From: an uncultured Collinsella sp.
Lineage (GTDB): Bacteria; Actinomycetota; Coriobacteriia; Coriobacteriales; Coriobacteriaceae
Assembly: GCA_902467875.1 (NCBI GenBank)
Contig: CABQWP010000002.1
Coordinates: 23,312 to 87,311, forward strand
DNA length: 64,000 bases
Direction: 5' to 3'
The translations under genes and the position numbers were made by a program. Of the stretch, positions 44,068 to 52,794 are shown in pieces. The stretch's first letter is position 1; each line of letters starts with the position of its first letter. The notes below the pieces were generated by a model. The model ran no database searches. It had not been told where the DNA came from and saw only the letters and a program-made list of their open reading frames with translations.

Positions 44068-44100
44068 AATGTGACAAAGGGAATGTCCCTTTGCCGCGTT
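44068..44100. repeat. GTGACAAAG-type interspersed hairpin
   Basis: AATGTGACAAAGGG, a short loop and CCCTTTGCCGCGTT. The right arm has decayed (GCCGCG for GTCACA) where it meets the stop of the ABC gene. Confidence 0.65.
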
Positions 44101-47100
44101 ATTCGGAGCGTAGGGCCTCCACGGGGTCTTTCTTGGATGCACTGCGGGCCGGCAGCAGGCCAGCGACAACCGTCAGCAGCACCGAAATCGCGATGAGCAC
44201 CAGCGCATCCTGCGCAGGCAGGCTCATCAGGTTGGGTACTTGTTTGGCAGCAAGCGCCCAGGTATTAACCGGGAAGCTCACGAGCACCACGACGACAATG
44301 GCAAAGACGCCGGCAATGAGGCCCTCGATAAAGGTCTCGGCGTTGAACACGTTGGCCACGTTGCGCTTTGACGCGCCAATCGCACGCAGAATGCCAATCT
44401 CCTTTTTGCGCTCCAGCACGCTGATGTACGTGATGATGCCGATCATGATGGAGCTCACCACCAGGCTGATGCTTACGAATGCGATGAGCACCAAGCTGAT
44501 GGTGTTCACGATGTCGGTCACCGAACCCATGATGATGCCCATGTAGTCGGTGTACGAAATTGCCCGATCATCGTGGCCAGCGGCTTTGACCTGCTTGTTG
44601 TACGCATCGATGTGATCGAGTACGCGCTCCTTGGCCTCAAAGTCGCGCGGGAAAATCTTGACCGAGATGGGGTCCGCCTCGTCCGCATAACCCAACGTGG
44701 TCAGATTGTTGTCGTAGGTGAGCTTCGAAGCCTTGGCATAGCTCATCATGAGCGAACTCAGGTCCTCGGCGTCCATGTTGAAATGGATGGCACGAGCAAA
44801 GGCGCTCGCATCCACGTGCATGGCGCTCGCCAGGTTGGCAAAACTCGAAGACATCTGCGTCGCCATCTGGTCCATAAGCCCCGCTGTGCCCGCCTTGAGC
44901 TGGGACGATACCGTCGACGCTATCTGCTCGCTGATTACCTTCATCACCTGATCCATAGCCTGCTGCAGATACGGAGCCAGCTGCTTTTGCACATAGTCGG
45001 TCATCGCCTGTTGCAGGCGCTCGGCCAGGGCATCGCCGCCGAGCGCCTTCAATTGAGCCAGGCATTGCTGGGCTGCGGCATCATTCTCAAGATACGTCGA
45101 GAATGCGGCAGCGAGCTTTGACGCGTCTTTAAGATCTTCGGGCGACAGCGCCTTAAACTGATCAGACTGCAAAAAGCCCTCAAACAGTTGGTTGGCAAGT
45201 ATTCCCACCTGCTGCATTTGCTCGGGCGTGAGCTCCAGACCGTCAAAGATGCCCGAGAAATCTGGAGCCGGTGCTTTTGCCATGATGTCGCTGAAGTCGA
45301 TGTCCTTGCCAACGTCCGAGAGGTCAATGTCCAACCCGGATAAGTCGATACCAGAAAGGTCCATACCGCCGGCCGCACCCGAAAGTGCAGACGCATCAAA
45401 CGAGAACGCGCTCTTGAGCGCCGCCTCGTCCACGCTGAACATGCTGCTCAGATCCACGCCTTGTTTGGCCTCGCCTTGCAGTTCGTCGAAGGTTTTGCCC
45501 GTAAAGACATCCGTCTCGGTGTGAGCAAACTGCTCCTGCACAATCTGCGAATCGGCAGCGCGCTCCATAAGCTGACGAGTCAGTGCATGCGTGTAGGCAA
45601 TGCCCGGGGTCAATGCGCTCGCGTTGGCCGTCTCGTTAGGTCGTACCACGCCCACAATGCGCACGTCAATACCGTCGGCAACCTTGGCCGTCATAAAGTC
45701 GGCATCGTCAGACATGTCAGTCCACATGCCGGTCTCTTCGTTTTTGCGATACGCATCGGCCGGCGACAGCACCTTAAACGTGGTAGACAGCGCATCGTCG
45801 TAGGTAAAGTCGGTGCCGGTCTCGGGCGCCTCAATCTTACCGTCGGCCGTCATAGCACTGTCAACCAGATCGTTGAGCTCATCGATATCCAGCGCACCGA
45901 TGCTGTAGAGCGTATAGTCGCCCACCGTACCGCGGCTCGAAAGCACCATCACGGCTTCGTTGGCAGACGTGGGCCAATGACCGGCGACGACATCGTACTG
46001 GCTATCGAGCAGGCTCTGGTCGTCAATCATCTCGTTAAAGACCGAGGTTCCCATGGATTCCATGCTCACCGTTGCCGCCGAGCTCGCGCCTCCGCTCATG
46101 GCCTCGGTCATGGCGTTGGGAACAAGCCGAACGGGTTTCTCGTCACCCTTACCCGCACGATAGACAACCGGCGTCACGCCATAGCCGTACTGGATGGCGT
46201 TGACCTCTTTGTCGATACCGTCGCCGCCGTCGTCAAGCCATGCCTTAAAGCTCGTCATGTCGTTGGACTTAACGCTCGCAAACATATCCTTTACGGCCGT
46301 GACCACGGGAATCTTATCGGTTCCCTTAGCCTTGCCGCCGACACTGTCGTCGGACGAATCCACGCTTTCAGACGAGCCATCATCCGCGGCCCCCTGTCCG
46401 CCCATCATGGACGACAGGTCGTAGTCCTGCTTGGAAATCGTAAGCGGGTAACTCGAGAGCGTGTCCTCCTCGACCTTTTTGATGTAATTGTTCACGCCAT
46501 TGGACAGCGCCAGAATCGCCGCGATACCGATAATGCCAATCGAGCCCGCAAAGGCAGTCATGGCCGTGCGGCCCTTCTTGGTCATGAGGTTTCGGGCAGA
46601 AAGCCCAAGCGCCGTCACAAAACTCATCGAGGTTTTGCGCGTAGGCTTGGCCTCGCGGCGCGTGGCGTCAGCGACATCGAAGGGATCGGAATCGTCGGTG
46701 ATCTTGCCGTCCGCCAGGCTGACAATGCGCGTGGCGTACTGGTACGCCAGCTCGGGATTGTGCGTGACCATGATAACCAGGCGGTCGCGCGCAACGTCTT
46801 TGAGCAAATCCATAACCTGTACGGATGTCGTTGAATCCAAAGCACCAGTCGGCTCGTCGGCAAGGACGATCTCAGGGTCATTGATCAGGGCGCGGGCAAT
46901 GGCCACGCGCTGCATCTGTCCGCCCGATAGCTGGCTCGGGCGCTTGTTAACGTGCTCGCCCAGGCCAACTTTCTCCAACGCCTCGCGCGCACGCTGGCGG
47001 CGCTCGGCATGCCCCACGCCTGTGAGCGTGAGCGCCAGCTCCACGTTTTCCAAGATGGTCTGGTGCGGAATGAGGTTATAGCTCTGGAACACAAAGCCGA

Positions 47101-47353
47101 TGCGGTTGTTGCGGTAGGCATCCCAATCGCGATCGCGAAAATCCTTGGTCGAGATGCCGTCGATCAGCAGGTCGCCGGAATCGAAATGATCGAGCCCACC
47201 GATAACGTTGAGCATCGTGGTTTTACCCGAGCCCGAGGGGCCCAGAATGGCCACGAACTCGTTATCCCGAAAAGACAGGCTTACGCTGTCGAGCGCCACC
47301 TGGGTAAACGACTGCGTAACGTACCTTTTGCAAATTCCTTTGAGCTCCAACAT
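44099..47353 (-). CDS. MacB-like ABC exporter (ATPase-permease fusion with large extracytoplasmic domain)
   Basis: 1084 residues from MLELKGICKRYVTQSFTQVALDSV; GGGAGAGG lies upstream. Residues 1-230 form the ATPase with Walker A GPSGSGKTTM, signature LSGGQMQRVAIARAL, Walker B IVLADEPTGALD. TM1 is about 265-285 and the FtsX-like trio of helices lies at the C-terminus (SLVLIAFVSISLVVSSIMIGIITYISVLERKKEIGILRAIGASKRNV...). The roughly 650-residue outside domain is much larger than in MacB and contains a Gly/Asp-rich stretch (GGMDLSGIDLSGLDIDLSDVGKDIDF). Such exporters act in peptide or lipoprotein release, or bacteriocin immunity. Single gene; it probably works as a dimer. Confidence 0.9.
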   Translation of the reverse strand: MLELKGICKRYVTQSFTQVALDSVSLSFRDNEFVAILGPSGSGKTTMLNVIGGLDHFDSGDLLIDGISTKDFRDRDWDAYRNNRIGFVFQSYNLIPHQTILENVELALTLTGVGHAERRQRAREALEKVGLGEHVNKRPSQLSGGQMQRVAIARALINDPEIVLADEPTGALDSTTSVQVMDLLKDVARDRLVIMVTHNPELAYQYATRIVSLADGKITDDSDPFDVADATRREAKPTRKTSMSFVTALGLSARNLMTKKGRTAMTAFAGSIGIIGIAAILALSNGVNNYIKKVEEDTLSSYPLTISKQDYDLSSMMGGQGAADDGSSESVDSSDDSVGGKAKGTDKIPVVTAVKDMFASVKSNDMTSFKAWLDDGGDGIDKEVNAIQYGYGVTPVVYRAGKGDEKPVRLVPNAMTEAMSGGASSAATVSMESMGTSVFNEMIDDQSLLDSQYDVVAGHWPTSANEAVMVLSSRGTVGDYTLYSIGALDIDELNDLVDSAMTADGKIEAPETGTDFTYDDALSTTFKVLSPADAYRKNEETGMWTDMSDDADFMTAKVADGIDVRIVGVVRPNETANASALTPGIAYTHALTRQLMERAADSQIVQEQFAHTETDVFTGKTFDELQGEAKQGVDLSSMFSVDEAALKSAFSFDASALSGAAGGMDLSGIDLSGLDIDLSDVGKDIDFSDIMAKAPAPDFSGIFDGLELTPEQMQQVGILANQLFEGFLQSDQFKALSPEDLKDASKLAAAFSTYLENDAAAQQCLAQLKALGGDALAERLQQAMTDYVQKQLAPYLQQAMDQVMKVISEQIASTVSSQLKAGTAGLMDQMATQMSSSFANLASAMHVDASAFARAIHFNMDAEDLSSLMMSYAKASKLTYDNNLTTLGYADEADPISVKIFPRDFEAKERVLDHIDAYNKQVKAAGHDDRAISYTDYMGIIMGSVTDIVNTISLVLIAFVSISLVVSSIMIGIITYISVLERKKEIGILRAIGASKRNVANVFNAETFIEGLIAGVFAIVVVVLVSFPVNTWALAAKQVPNLMSLPAQDALVLIAISVLLTVVAGLLPARSASKKDPVEALRSE

Positions 47354-47506
47354 GGACGGCAACCTCTCCCACGCGGGCGCACTCGCCCACTCTCCCCCGC
47401 CGTTCGTATTCGACGCGTTTGTCCTACTCTATCCCCATTTTTTGCCGGCGCCAGTGAGGAATGTAACGAAGCGCGCCAAAAAACGAACGGGACGGCGCCC
47501 AAAAGA

Positions 47507-47528
47507 AGAGGTCCCGAGCGGGACCTCT
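47507..47528 (-). terminator. Intrinsic terminator after the TlpA operon
   Basis: On the leftward strand AGAGGTCCC, a 4-nt loop and GGGACCTCT are followed by TCTTTT. It lies about 80 bp past the TlpA stop. Confidence 0.75.
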
Positions 47529-47607
47529 AAATGGTGGAGATTATCTTGAAAGGCAGCGGACTACTTCGCACAGCGACACACGATCCTCGCCATGCTTTAC
47601 GCGGTTT

Positions 47608-48579
47608 TTACTGCTCGCTATTCGCAATCGCCTGGTCGATAAGCTTGTCGAGCGCTGCGCGCTGCTCGGCGGAGCTGATGGCTCCCACGATTGGATCCCC
47701 TACGATGTTGCCATTCTGATCGATGACATACGTTGTCGGGAACGAGAACAAATTTGACGTAAACTTACCGGCATCGCTATCCGACTTGAACCAGATGTTC
47801 TTATATGTCACGCCCTTCTTGCTCAACACGTCCTTGGCATCTGCAATCTCGCCCTTGTTGCCATCGAGCGTAAAGGAATTGACGCCCACGACCTGGCCGC
47901 CCTTCTCGGCAAGCTCCTGATTCAGTTTCTCAAGATCGCCCAGCTCGCCCACGCACGGCTTGCAAGTAGTGAACCAGAAGTTCATGACGGTGACCTTGTT
48001 TTTAGAGAACAGCTCTTCGCTATTCACGTCGTTGCCGTCCAGGTCCTTGCCCGTGAAGCTGGGGAACTTCGTCGCCTCGCTCGAAGCATTGGCACCAGCC
48101 GTCATGCCAGCGGCCGAAGCGTCGACGCTCTCGCCTGCGCTCGGCGTGCTTCCACAGCCGGGGAACTCCTTCTCCAAGCTCTCGAGCTTGTCCTCGATCT
48201 CCTTGATCTGCTGTGCACCGGCCTTGAGCGTCTTAAGCTCATCCGCCGTGAACTCATCCTTGGCGCCGTCGATGGTCTTGAGCAGAAAATCGCCGTAATT
48301 GCTGCCGTCCTCAATCATTGCCGAGTCTTTATTTGCCGCATTAAATACCTTTTCCCACAGCGCGTTATCACTCGAAAAGATCTCGTTCTCCTTCTGCATG
48401 AGTTTTGCATACAACTCGGCGGCCTCGTCGGCATTGGCCGGCTTCTGCGCAGTGAGTTCTGCGATCTTAGGATCGGAGCTCGCAGATTCGCTCGCATTGC
48501 CGCCGGGTGCCGAGCACGCCACAAGACACAAGGCCAGTACCGGCACCATAAACAGGGCCGCAATCTTAGAAAGCTTCAT
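47608..48579 (-). CDS. TlpA-like thioredoxin-fold lipoprotein
   Basis: 323 residues from MKLSKIAALFMVPVLALCLVACSAPGG; GGAGG lies about 8 nt upstream. The lipobox LVAC directs lipidation. A helical region of about 120 residues (residues 40-140) precedes a thioredoxin-like domain: FPSFTGKDLDGNDVNSEELFSKNKVTVMNFWFTTCKPCVGELGDLEKLNQEL, with the redox pair CKPC, and YVIDQNGNIVGDPIVG. It acts outside the membrane in thiol-disulfide exchange. It is the last gene of an operon with a membrane 4Fe-4S protein and a CD1871A-type small protein, as in clostridial redox operons. Confidence 0.88.
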   Translation of the reverse strand: MKLSKIAALFMVPVLALCLVACSAPGGNASESASSDPKIAELTAQKPANADEAAELYAKLMQKENEIFSSDNALWEKVFNAANKDSAMIEDGSNYGDFLLKTIDGAKDEFTADELKTLKAGAQQIKEIEDKLESLEKEFPGCGSTPSAGESVDASAAGMTAGANASSEATKFPSFTGKDLDGNDVNSEELFSKNKVTVMNFWFTTCKPCVGELGDLEKLNQELAEKGGQVVGVNSFTLDGNKGEIADAKDVLSKKGVTYKNIWFKSDSDAGKFTSNLFSFPTTYVIDQNGNIVGDPIVGAISSAEQRAALDKLIDQAIANSEQ

Positions 48580-48608
48580 GGTCATTCCTCCGTTTTGTCG
48601 AAGCTTGT

Positions 48609-49511
48609 TTACTTTTTATCGGCGGTCAAGGGAAGCTTTTCCGCCGACACATCCAGGCCATAGCGATAGCTGATGGCATCGACGGGGCAGGCCCCGATGC
48701 ACTTTCCGCACCGGATACATTCGGCATGATTGGGCGCGCGGACCACATCAACGTCCATCTGACAAACCCTTGAACACTTGCCGCACGAGACGCATTTGCA
48801 CGCGTCAACCTGAATCCCCAACAAGGACACCTTATTCATGAGCGCATAGAATGCGCCGAGTGGACAAATCCATTTGCAGAAGGGGCGGTAGAACAAAACG
48901 CTCAGCACTACCACGGCAATGAGAACGGCAAGCTTCCAGGTAAAGAGATGTCCCAACGCAGATCGAATGCCGGCATTGGCGATGGCCAGCGGAATGGCGC
49001 CCTCGAGCACACCCTGTGGACAGATGTACTTACAAAAGAACGGGTCGCCCATGCCCACGTCGTTAACCACCAAGACGGGCAGCAGCACCACGGCAAACAG
49101 CAGCACGACGTACTTGATGTATGTGAGCGGCTTGAGCTTTTTCGTGGAGAACTTTTTGCCGGGAATCTTATGAAGCAGCTCCTGCAGCCAGCCAAACGGG
49201 CACAGAAAGCCGCATACAAAGCGTCCCAGCAGCACGCCGAGCAAAATGAGCGTACCGGTAACATAGTAAGAAAAGTTGAACTTGGATGAACCTACCACCG
49301 ACTGGAACGACCCGATGGGGCACGCACCCGATGCCGCGGGGCACGAATAGCAATTAAGTCCAGGTACGCAGACTGTTTTTCCCGCGCCCTGATAGATACC
49401 GCCTTTGGCAAAGTTTGGCAGGTGAATATTGGTGACCAGCGTCGCCGCCGCCTGAATGAATCCGCGAAATCGGGCCAAAACATGCGACGCAGTGTTTTCT
49501 CTTTTATCCAA
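48609..49511 (-). CDS. Membrane-bound 4Fe-4S ferredoxin-type protein (NapH/YccM-like)
   Basis: About 300 residues from a TTG start at 49511 (LDKRENTASHVLARFRGFIQ), chosen because GGAG lies about 10 nt upstream and the frame above it belongs to the small gene described next. Five or so TM helices carry paired Cys motifs CGFLCPFGWLQELLHKIP and CKWICPLGAFYALMNKVSLL, the NapH-type CxxxCP signature. Two ferredoxin motifs at the C-terminus (CKCVSCGKCSRVCQMD and CIRCGKCIGACPVD) bind two 4Fe-4S clusters. Proteins of this kind pass electrons across the membrane, here probably to the TlpA lipoprotein downstream. The start overlaps the upstream gene by 8 bp. Confidence 0.85.
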   Translation of the reverse strand: MDKRENTASHVLARFRGFIQAAATLVTNIHLPNFAKGGIYQGAGKTVCVPGLNCYSCPAASGACPIGSFQSVVGSSKFNFSYYVTGTLILLGVLLGRFVCGFLCPFGWLQELLHKIPGKKFSTKKLKPLTYIKYVVLLFAVVLLPVLVVNDVGMGDPFFCKYICPQGVLEGAIPLAIANAGIRSALGHLFTWKLAVLIAVVVLSVLFYRPFCKWICPLGAFYALMNKVSLLGIQVDACKCVSCGKCSRVCQMDVDVVRAPNHAECIRCGKCIGACPVDAISYRYGLDVSAEKLPLTADKK

Positions 49512-49659
49512 TTCCGATACACTCCAAGCACAGCCTAATCGCTTTGGCCAGCACGGCATCCGCCTCGCCACGCATAACGCCAAAGCACACCATGGCAATT
49601 CCGACGATCAACAAAGCGACCTGTACCACGGGTTTTACCGCTTTGAACAACCCAACCAC
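49504..49659 (-). CDS. CD1871A-type small CXXC membrane protein
   Basis: 51 residues from a GTG start with AAAGGAG immediately upstream. One hydrophobic stretch (VVQVALLIVGIAMVCFGVM) is followed by RGEADAVLAKAIRLCLECIGIG. The ending RGExxxVxxKAxxxCLECIGIG is that of the CD1871A family, whose CXXC pair is conserved at the very C-terminus. The gene is too short for many gene finders. The next gene starts within its end (8-bp overlap), so the three are translated in series: CD1871A protein, 4Fe-4S protein, TlpA. The function is unknown, but the neighbours suggest membrane redox chemistry. Confidence 0.75.
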   Translation of the reverse strand: MVGLFKAVKPVVQVALLIVGIAMVCFGVMRGEADAVLAKAIRLCLECIGIG

Positions 49660-49740
49660 TCCTTTCGTTACGCGACCATTGGACCATATCGACTATAAAA
49701 TCCGTGTTAAGCGCGATTTGGAATGTGCAAGGAGACTGTT

Positions 49741-50415
49741 ATGCGTATTTTGATCGTCGAGGACGAGCGGGCGCTGTGTGACGCAATCGCGCGCAGCTTG
49801 CGAAACTTGGCGTACAGCGTCGACTGCTGTCACGACGGACAGGAAGCGCTCGACCTACTGGACGTTGAGGCCTTCGACCTCGTGGTACTCGACCTCAACC
49901 TTCCCCGTATCGATGGCATGGCCGTGCTCAGGGAACTTAGGAAAACTGACTGCGAGACTAAGGTACTGATTCTGTCCGCACGTGGCGAAGTATCCGATAA
50001 AGTTGCCGGACTCGATGCCGGCGCCAACGATTACCTCACCAAGCCGTTTCATCTGGACGAGCTTGCGGCAAGAATTCGCAGCCTTACCCTCAGACGCTTT
50101 ACACAAAGCGACATAGTTTTAACCTGCGGAAAGCTCCGCTTTGACACCAAGGCGCGCATCGCTTCCGTGGACAGCGAGGCTTTATCTCTTACGCGCAAGG
50201 AAATGGGAATCTTGGAATACCTGATGCTTAATCAGGGGCGTCCGGTAAGTCAAGAGGAGCTTATCGAGCACGTTTGGGATAGCAGCGTGAACAGCTTTAG
50301 CAACGCAACCCGCGTTCATATCTCGTCACTCCGCAAAAAGCTACGCAGCGCTTTGGGATACGACCCGATTCGCAATCGGATTGGAGAGGGCTACGTTATG
50401 GAGGATGGAGAATGA
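49741..50415 (+). CDS. OmpR-family response regulator
   Basis: 224 residues from MRILIVEDERALCDA; AAGGAG lies about 7 nt upstream. The receiver domain has the acidic pair ED, phospho-Asp in VVLDLNLPRIDG, and Lys in YLTKPFHLDELAAR. The winged helix is LSLTRKEMGILEYLMLNQGRPVSQEELIEHVWDSSVNSFSNATRVHISSLRKKL. It is divergent from the CD1871A/4Fe-4S/TlpA operon with an 81-bp shared region, so that operon is the probable target. The sensor gene overlaps by 4 bp. Confidence 0.92.
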   Translation: MRILIVEDERALCDAIARSLRNLAYSVDCCHDGQEALDLLDVEAFDLVVLDLNLPRIDGMAVLRELRKTDCETKVLILSARGEVSDKVAGLDAGANDYLTKPFHLDELAARIRSLTLRRFTQSDIVLTCGKLRFDTKARIASVDSEALSLTRKEMGILEYLMLNQGRPVSQEELIEHVWDSSVNSFSNATRVHISSLRKKLRSALGYDPIRNRIGEGYVMEDGE

Positions 50416-51563
50416 AAGGGCTTTCGCTGCAATGGCGTATAACGATTATGACGGCACTGCTCACGTGCGCGGCATGCGTGCTGACGAACTGCCTGGTCGG
50501 CTATACGGGCATGCGCTACATGGATGCCATCGGCAGCGACATCTCGGCCCTTAGCGCAGCCGGCGTAGATGCACCTCAGGCGTTTGACCCAACGAAGGGG
50601 AGCCTCGATGACGAGGTCACGATCGTCGTAAACGACGCACAGGAGTCTTTTGGCACGACAGCCTGGTACATCACGGCTGGAGTCACACTCCTTGGCGGCG
50701 CGCTGGCATACTTTGTGAGCGGCCGTGCACTCAAACCGCTGCACGATTTTGCTGCACAGGTTGAGCGTGTGCAGCCTGACAACCTAAGCGAAATCAGACT
50801 CAGCGAAGATGTACCCACCGAGTTACAACGATGCAGCGCCTCTTTCAACGACATGATCGCCCGTCTTGGCGAAGGGTTCTCTGCACAGCGTCAGTTTACC
50901 GGCAACGCCGCACACGAGCTGCGCACCCCGCTCGCCCTTATGCAAGCACAGATTGAACTATTCATCTCCGAGCACCCCGGTTTGCAACCCGAAACGGCCG
51001 AGCTGCTCGGCCTGCTACAAGAACAAACCGAGCGCATGTCTCGAATGGCCAAGGTATTGCTCGAGATGAGCGAGCTCCGCAGCGTTCCTTGCGAGGACGA
51101 TGTGGAGCTTGGTCCCTTGTCCGAAGAGGTCCTCACCGACCTTGCGCCACTTGCCGAGAATAAGGGCATAGCCCTCAATTGTGCTGGAGACGCTTTAGTA
51201 ATCGGGAACGATGCGCTCCTCTATCGGCTGGTGTTTAACTTGGCCGAAAACGCCATCCGTTACAGCCGCCCCGACTCGACTGTCAACGTCTCCATCAGCG
51301 ACAGCGACAACCACGTGTTCCTGCGAGTCGAGGACCAGGGCCCGGGAATAACCAAGCAGTACCGTGAGAGCATCTTCCAACCGTTCTTTCGCCTGGATAA
51401 ATCCCGCAGCAGGGCATACGGCGGCGCAGGACTCGGACTAGCGCTCGTTTGGGAGATTGCAACGCTTCACGGTGGCACGGTAGAGGTTGAAACAAGTTCC
51501 GAGAACGGGACCACCATGCTCGTAAGCCTTCCAAAACGATCCGTAGCGTTAACCGAACAGTAA
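50412..51563 (+). CDS. Sensor histidine kinase
   Basis: 383 residues, starting inside the response regulator stop (ATGA). TM1 (about 9-30) and TM2 (about 78-98) bracket a small outside domain of about 45 residues. HAMP-like region follows, then HisKA with FTGNAAHELRTPLALMQAQIE (phospho-His) and HATPase_c with NLAENAIRYSRPDS, VEDQGPGI and YGGAGLGLALVWEIATLHGG. The small outer domain suggests sensing of membrane or redox state rather than a soluble ligand. Partner of the regulator at 49741. Confidence 0.92.
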   Translation: MKGLSLQWRITIMTALLTCAACVLTNCLVGYTGMRYMDAIGSDISALSAAGVDAPQAFDPTKGSLDDEVTIVVNDAQESFGTTAWYITAGVTLLGGALAYFVSGRALKPLHDFAAQVERVQPDNLSEIRLSEDVPTELQRCSASFNDMIARLGEGFSAQRQFTGNAAHELRTPLALMQAQIELFISEHPGLQPETAELLGLLQEQTERMSRMAKVLLEMSELRSVPCEDDVELGPLSEEVLTDLAPLAENKGIALNCAGDALVIGNDALLYRLVFNLAENAIRYSRPDSTVNVSISDSDNHVFLRVEDQGPGITKQYRESIFQPFFRLDKSRSRAYGGAGLGLALVWEIATLHGGTVEVETSSENGTTMLVSLPKRSVALTEQ

Positions 51564-51631
51564 AACGAAAGGGGTCCCGAGCAACAGGAGTACAATTGCT
51601 GCTATTGTTGCCAGCTGTTGGGAGATGGAAG

Positions 51632-52636
51632 ATGGACTGCGATGGCTACCCATGCGTTCCCATGCCGTTGATGTGCACCGCCTTTGTGCCGGGGCAGATT
51701 GACGCTGCGGTTGCAGGCATTTCCGACCCCGATTCACGCACCATCGCCACGGCAGAAGCGCTGTACTTTCGCGGACAGGCCACCCTCGCTGCCAAGACAG
51801 CACGCCCCTATCTTGACGCCACCGACCCCGCACTGCGCTATTCCGCATGCTTTATCTGCGGATATGCCAGTCTGTCGCTCAACCGTATCGCCGACGCCCG
51901 CCGGTGCCTTGCGGGCATCCTCGATACGCCGGCCGACGAGGAATCATCCGCTATCCACGCCACGCATATCCTGTTCGCCTCGGCCGCAAGCGTCCTGCTG
52001 CACTTGCCTTCCCCGTATTCTGCCGAAGAGTTTTATCCACTTGCGGCGCATCTGCCCGAAGGCCTGCGCCTGTTCGCCAGCTACGTGATGGCGCACGCCT
52101 TGTATCTGCGCGGCGAATACGGCCGCAGCCTGGGCATGGCGGAAAACGCCCTGATTATGAAACAGGGAAGTTATCCGATCTCGGAACTGTTCCTGCACCT
52201 GGCAGCCTCCATGGCATGCATGAGCCTCAAGGACATCGACGCCGCAAAGGCACACTTCGGAGCCGCTTGGGGCATTGCGCGCCCCGACGGCCTTATCGAG
52301 CTCATTGGCGAGCACCACGGCCTTTTACAGGGGCTCATCGAGGCGTGCCTAAAAACGCAATACCCAGACGACTTCGCGCGCATCATCGAGATCACGTACC
52401 GCTTCAGCTACGGCTGGCGGCGCATCCACAACCCTGATTCGGGCGAGGACGTGGCCGACGATCTAACGACCACGGAATTCACCATGGCCATGCTCGCCTG
52501 CCGCGGATGGACCAACGCCGAAATCGCACGCCACATGGAAGTATCGCCGGGCACTGTTAAAAACCGCCTATCAGGAGTGTATGCCAAGCTTGGTATCGGA
52601 ACTCGCGCCGAGCTGGTTGCCCACATGTTGCGCTAG
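51632..52636 (+). CDS. LuxR-type regulator with helical N-terminal region
   Basis: 334 residues from MDCDGYPCVPMPLMCTAFV; GGGAG and GATGGAAG lie upstream. The N-terminal 270 residues look like tandem helical (TPR-like) repeats: ATAEALYFRGQATLAAKTARPYL, ALRYSACFICGYASLSLNRIADARRCL, YVMAHALYLRGEYGRSLGMAENAL. The C-terminal LuxR helix-turn-helix is TTTEFTMAMLACRGWTNAEIARHMEVSPGTVKNRLSGVYAKLGIGTRAEL. No ATPase part is present, unlike the MalT group. It precedes the giant surface protein gene by about 160 bp on the same strand and may regulate it. Confidence 0.82.
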   Translation: MDCDGYPCVPMPLMCTAFVPGQIDAAVAGISDPDSRTIATAEALYFRGQATLAAKTARPYLDATDPALRYSACFICGYASLSLNRIADARRCLAGILDTPADEESSAIHATHILFASAASVLLHLPSPYSAEEFYPLAAHLPEGLRLFASYVMAHALYLRGEYGRSLGMAENALIMKQGSYPISELFLHLAASMACMSLKDIDAAKAHFGAAWGIARPDGLIELIGEHHGLLQGLIEACLKTQYPDDFARIIEITYRFSYGWRRIHNPDSGEDVADDLTTTEFTMAMLACRGWTNAEIARHMEVSPGTVKNRLSGVYAKLGIGTRAELVAHMLR

Positions 52637-52794
52637 CGGCCAGACTGCCCGGCGTATCGAAAGCGCTCCGGGGGGCCTGACGCTTTCGCGCGCTCAAATT
52701 GGACATTTTGGCCATCGAACGGCACTACCGTGACAGGATGCCTTCTCGCAAAATTGGATTATTTCCACCGATGCCTGCGGGATGGGAGCCAAAG

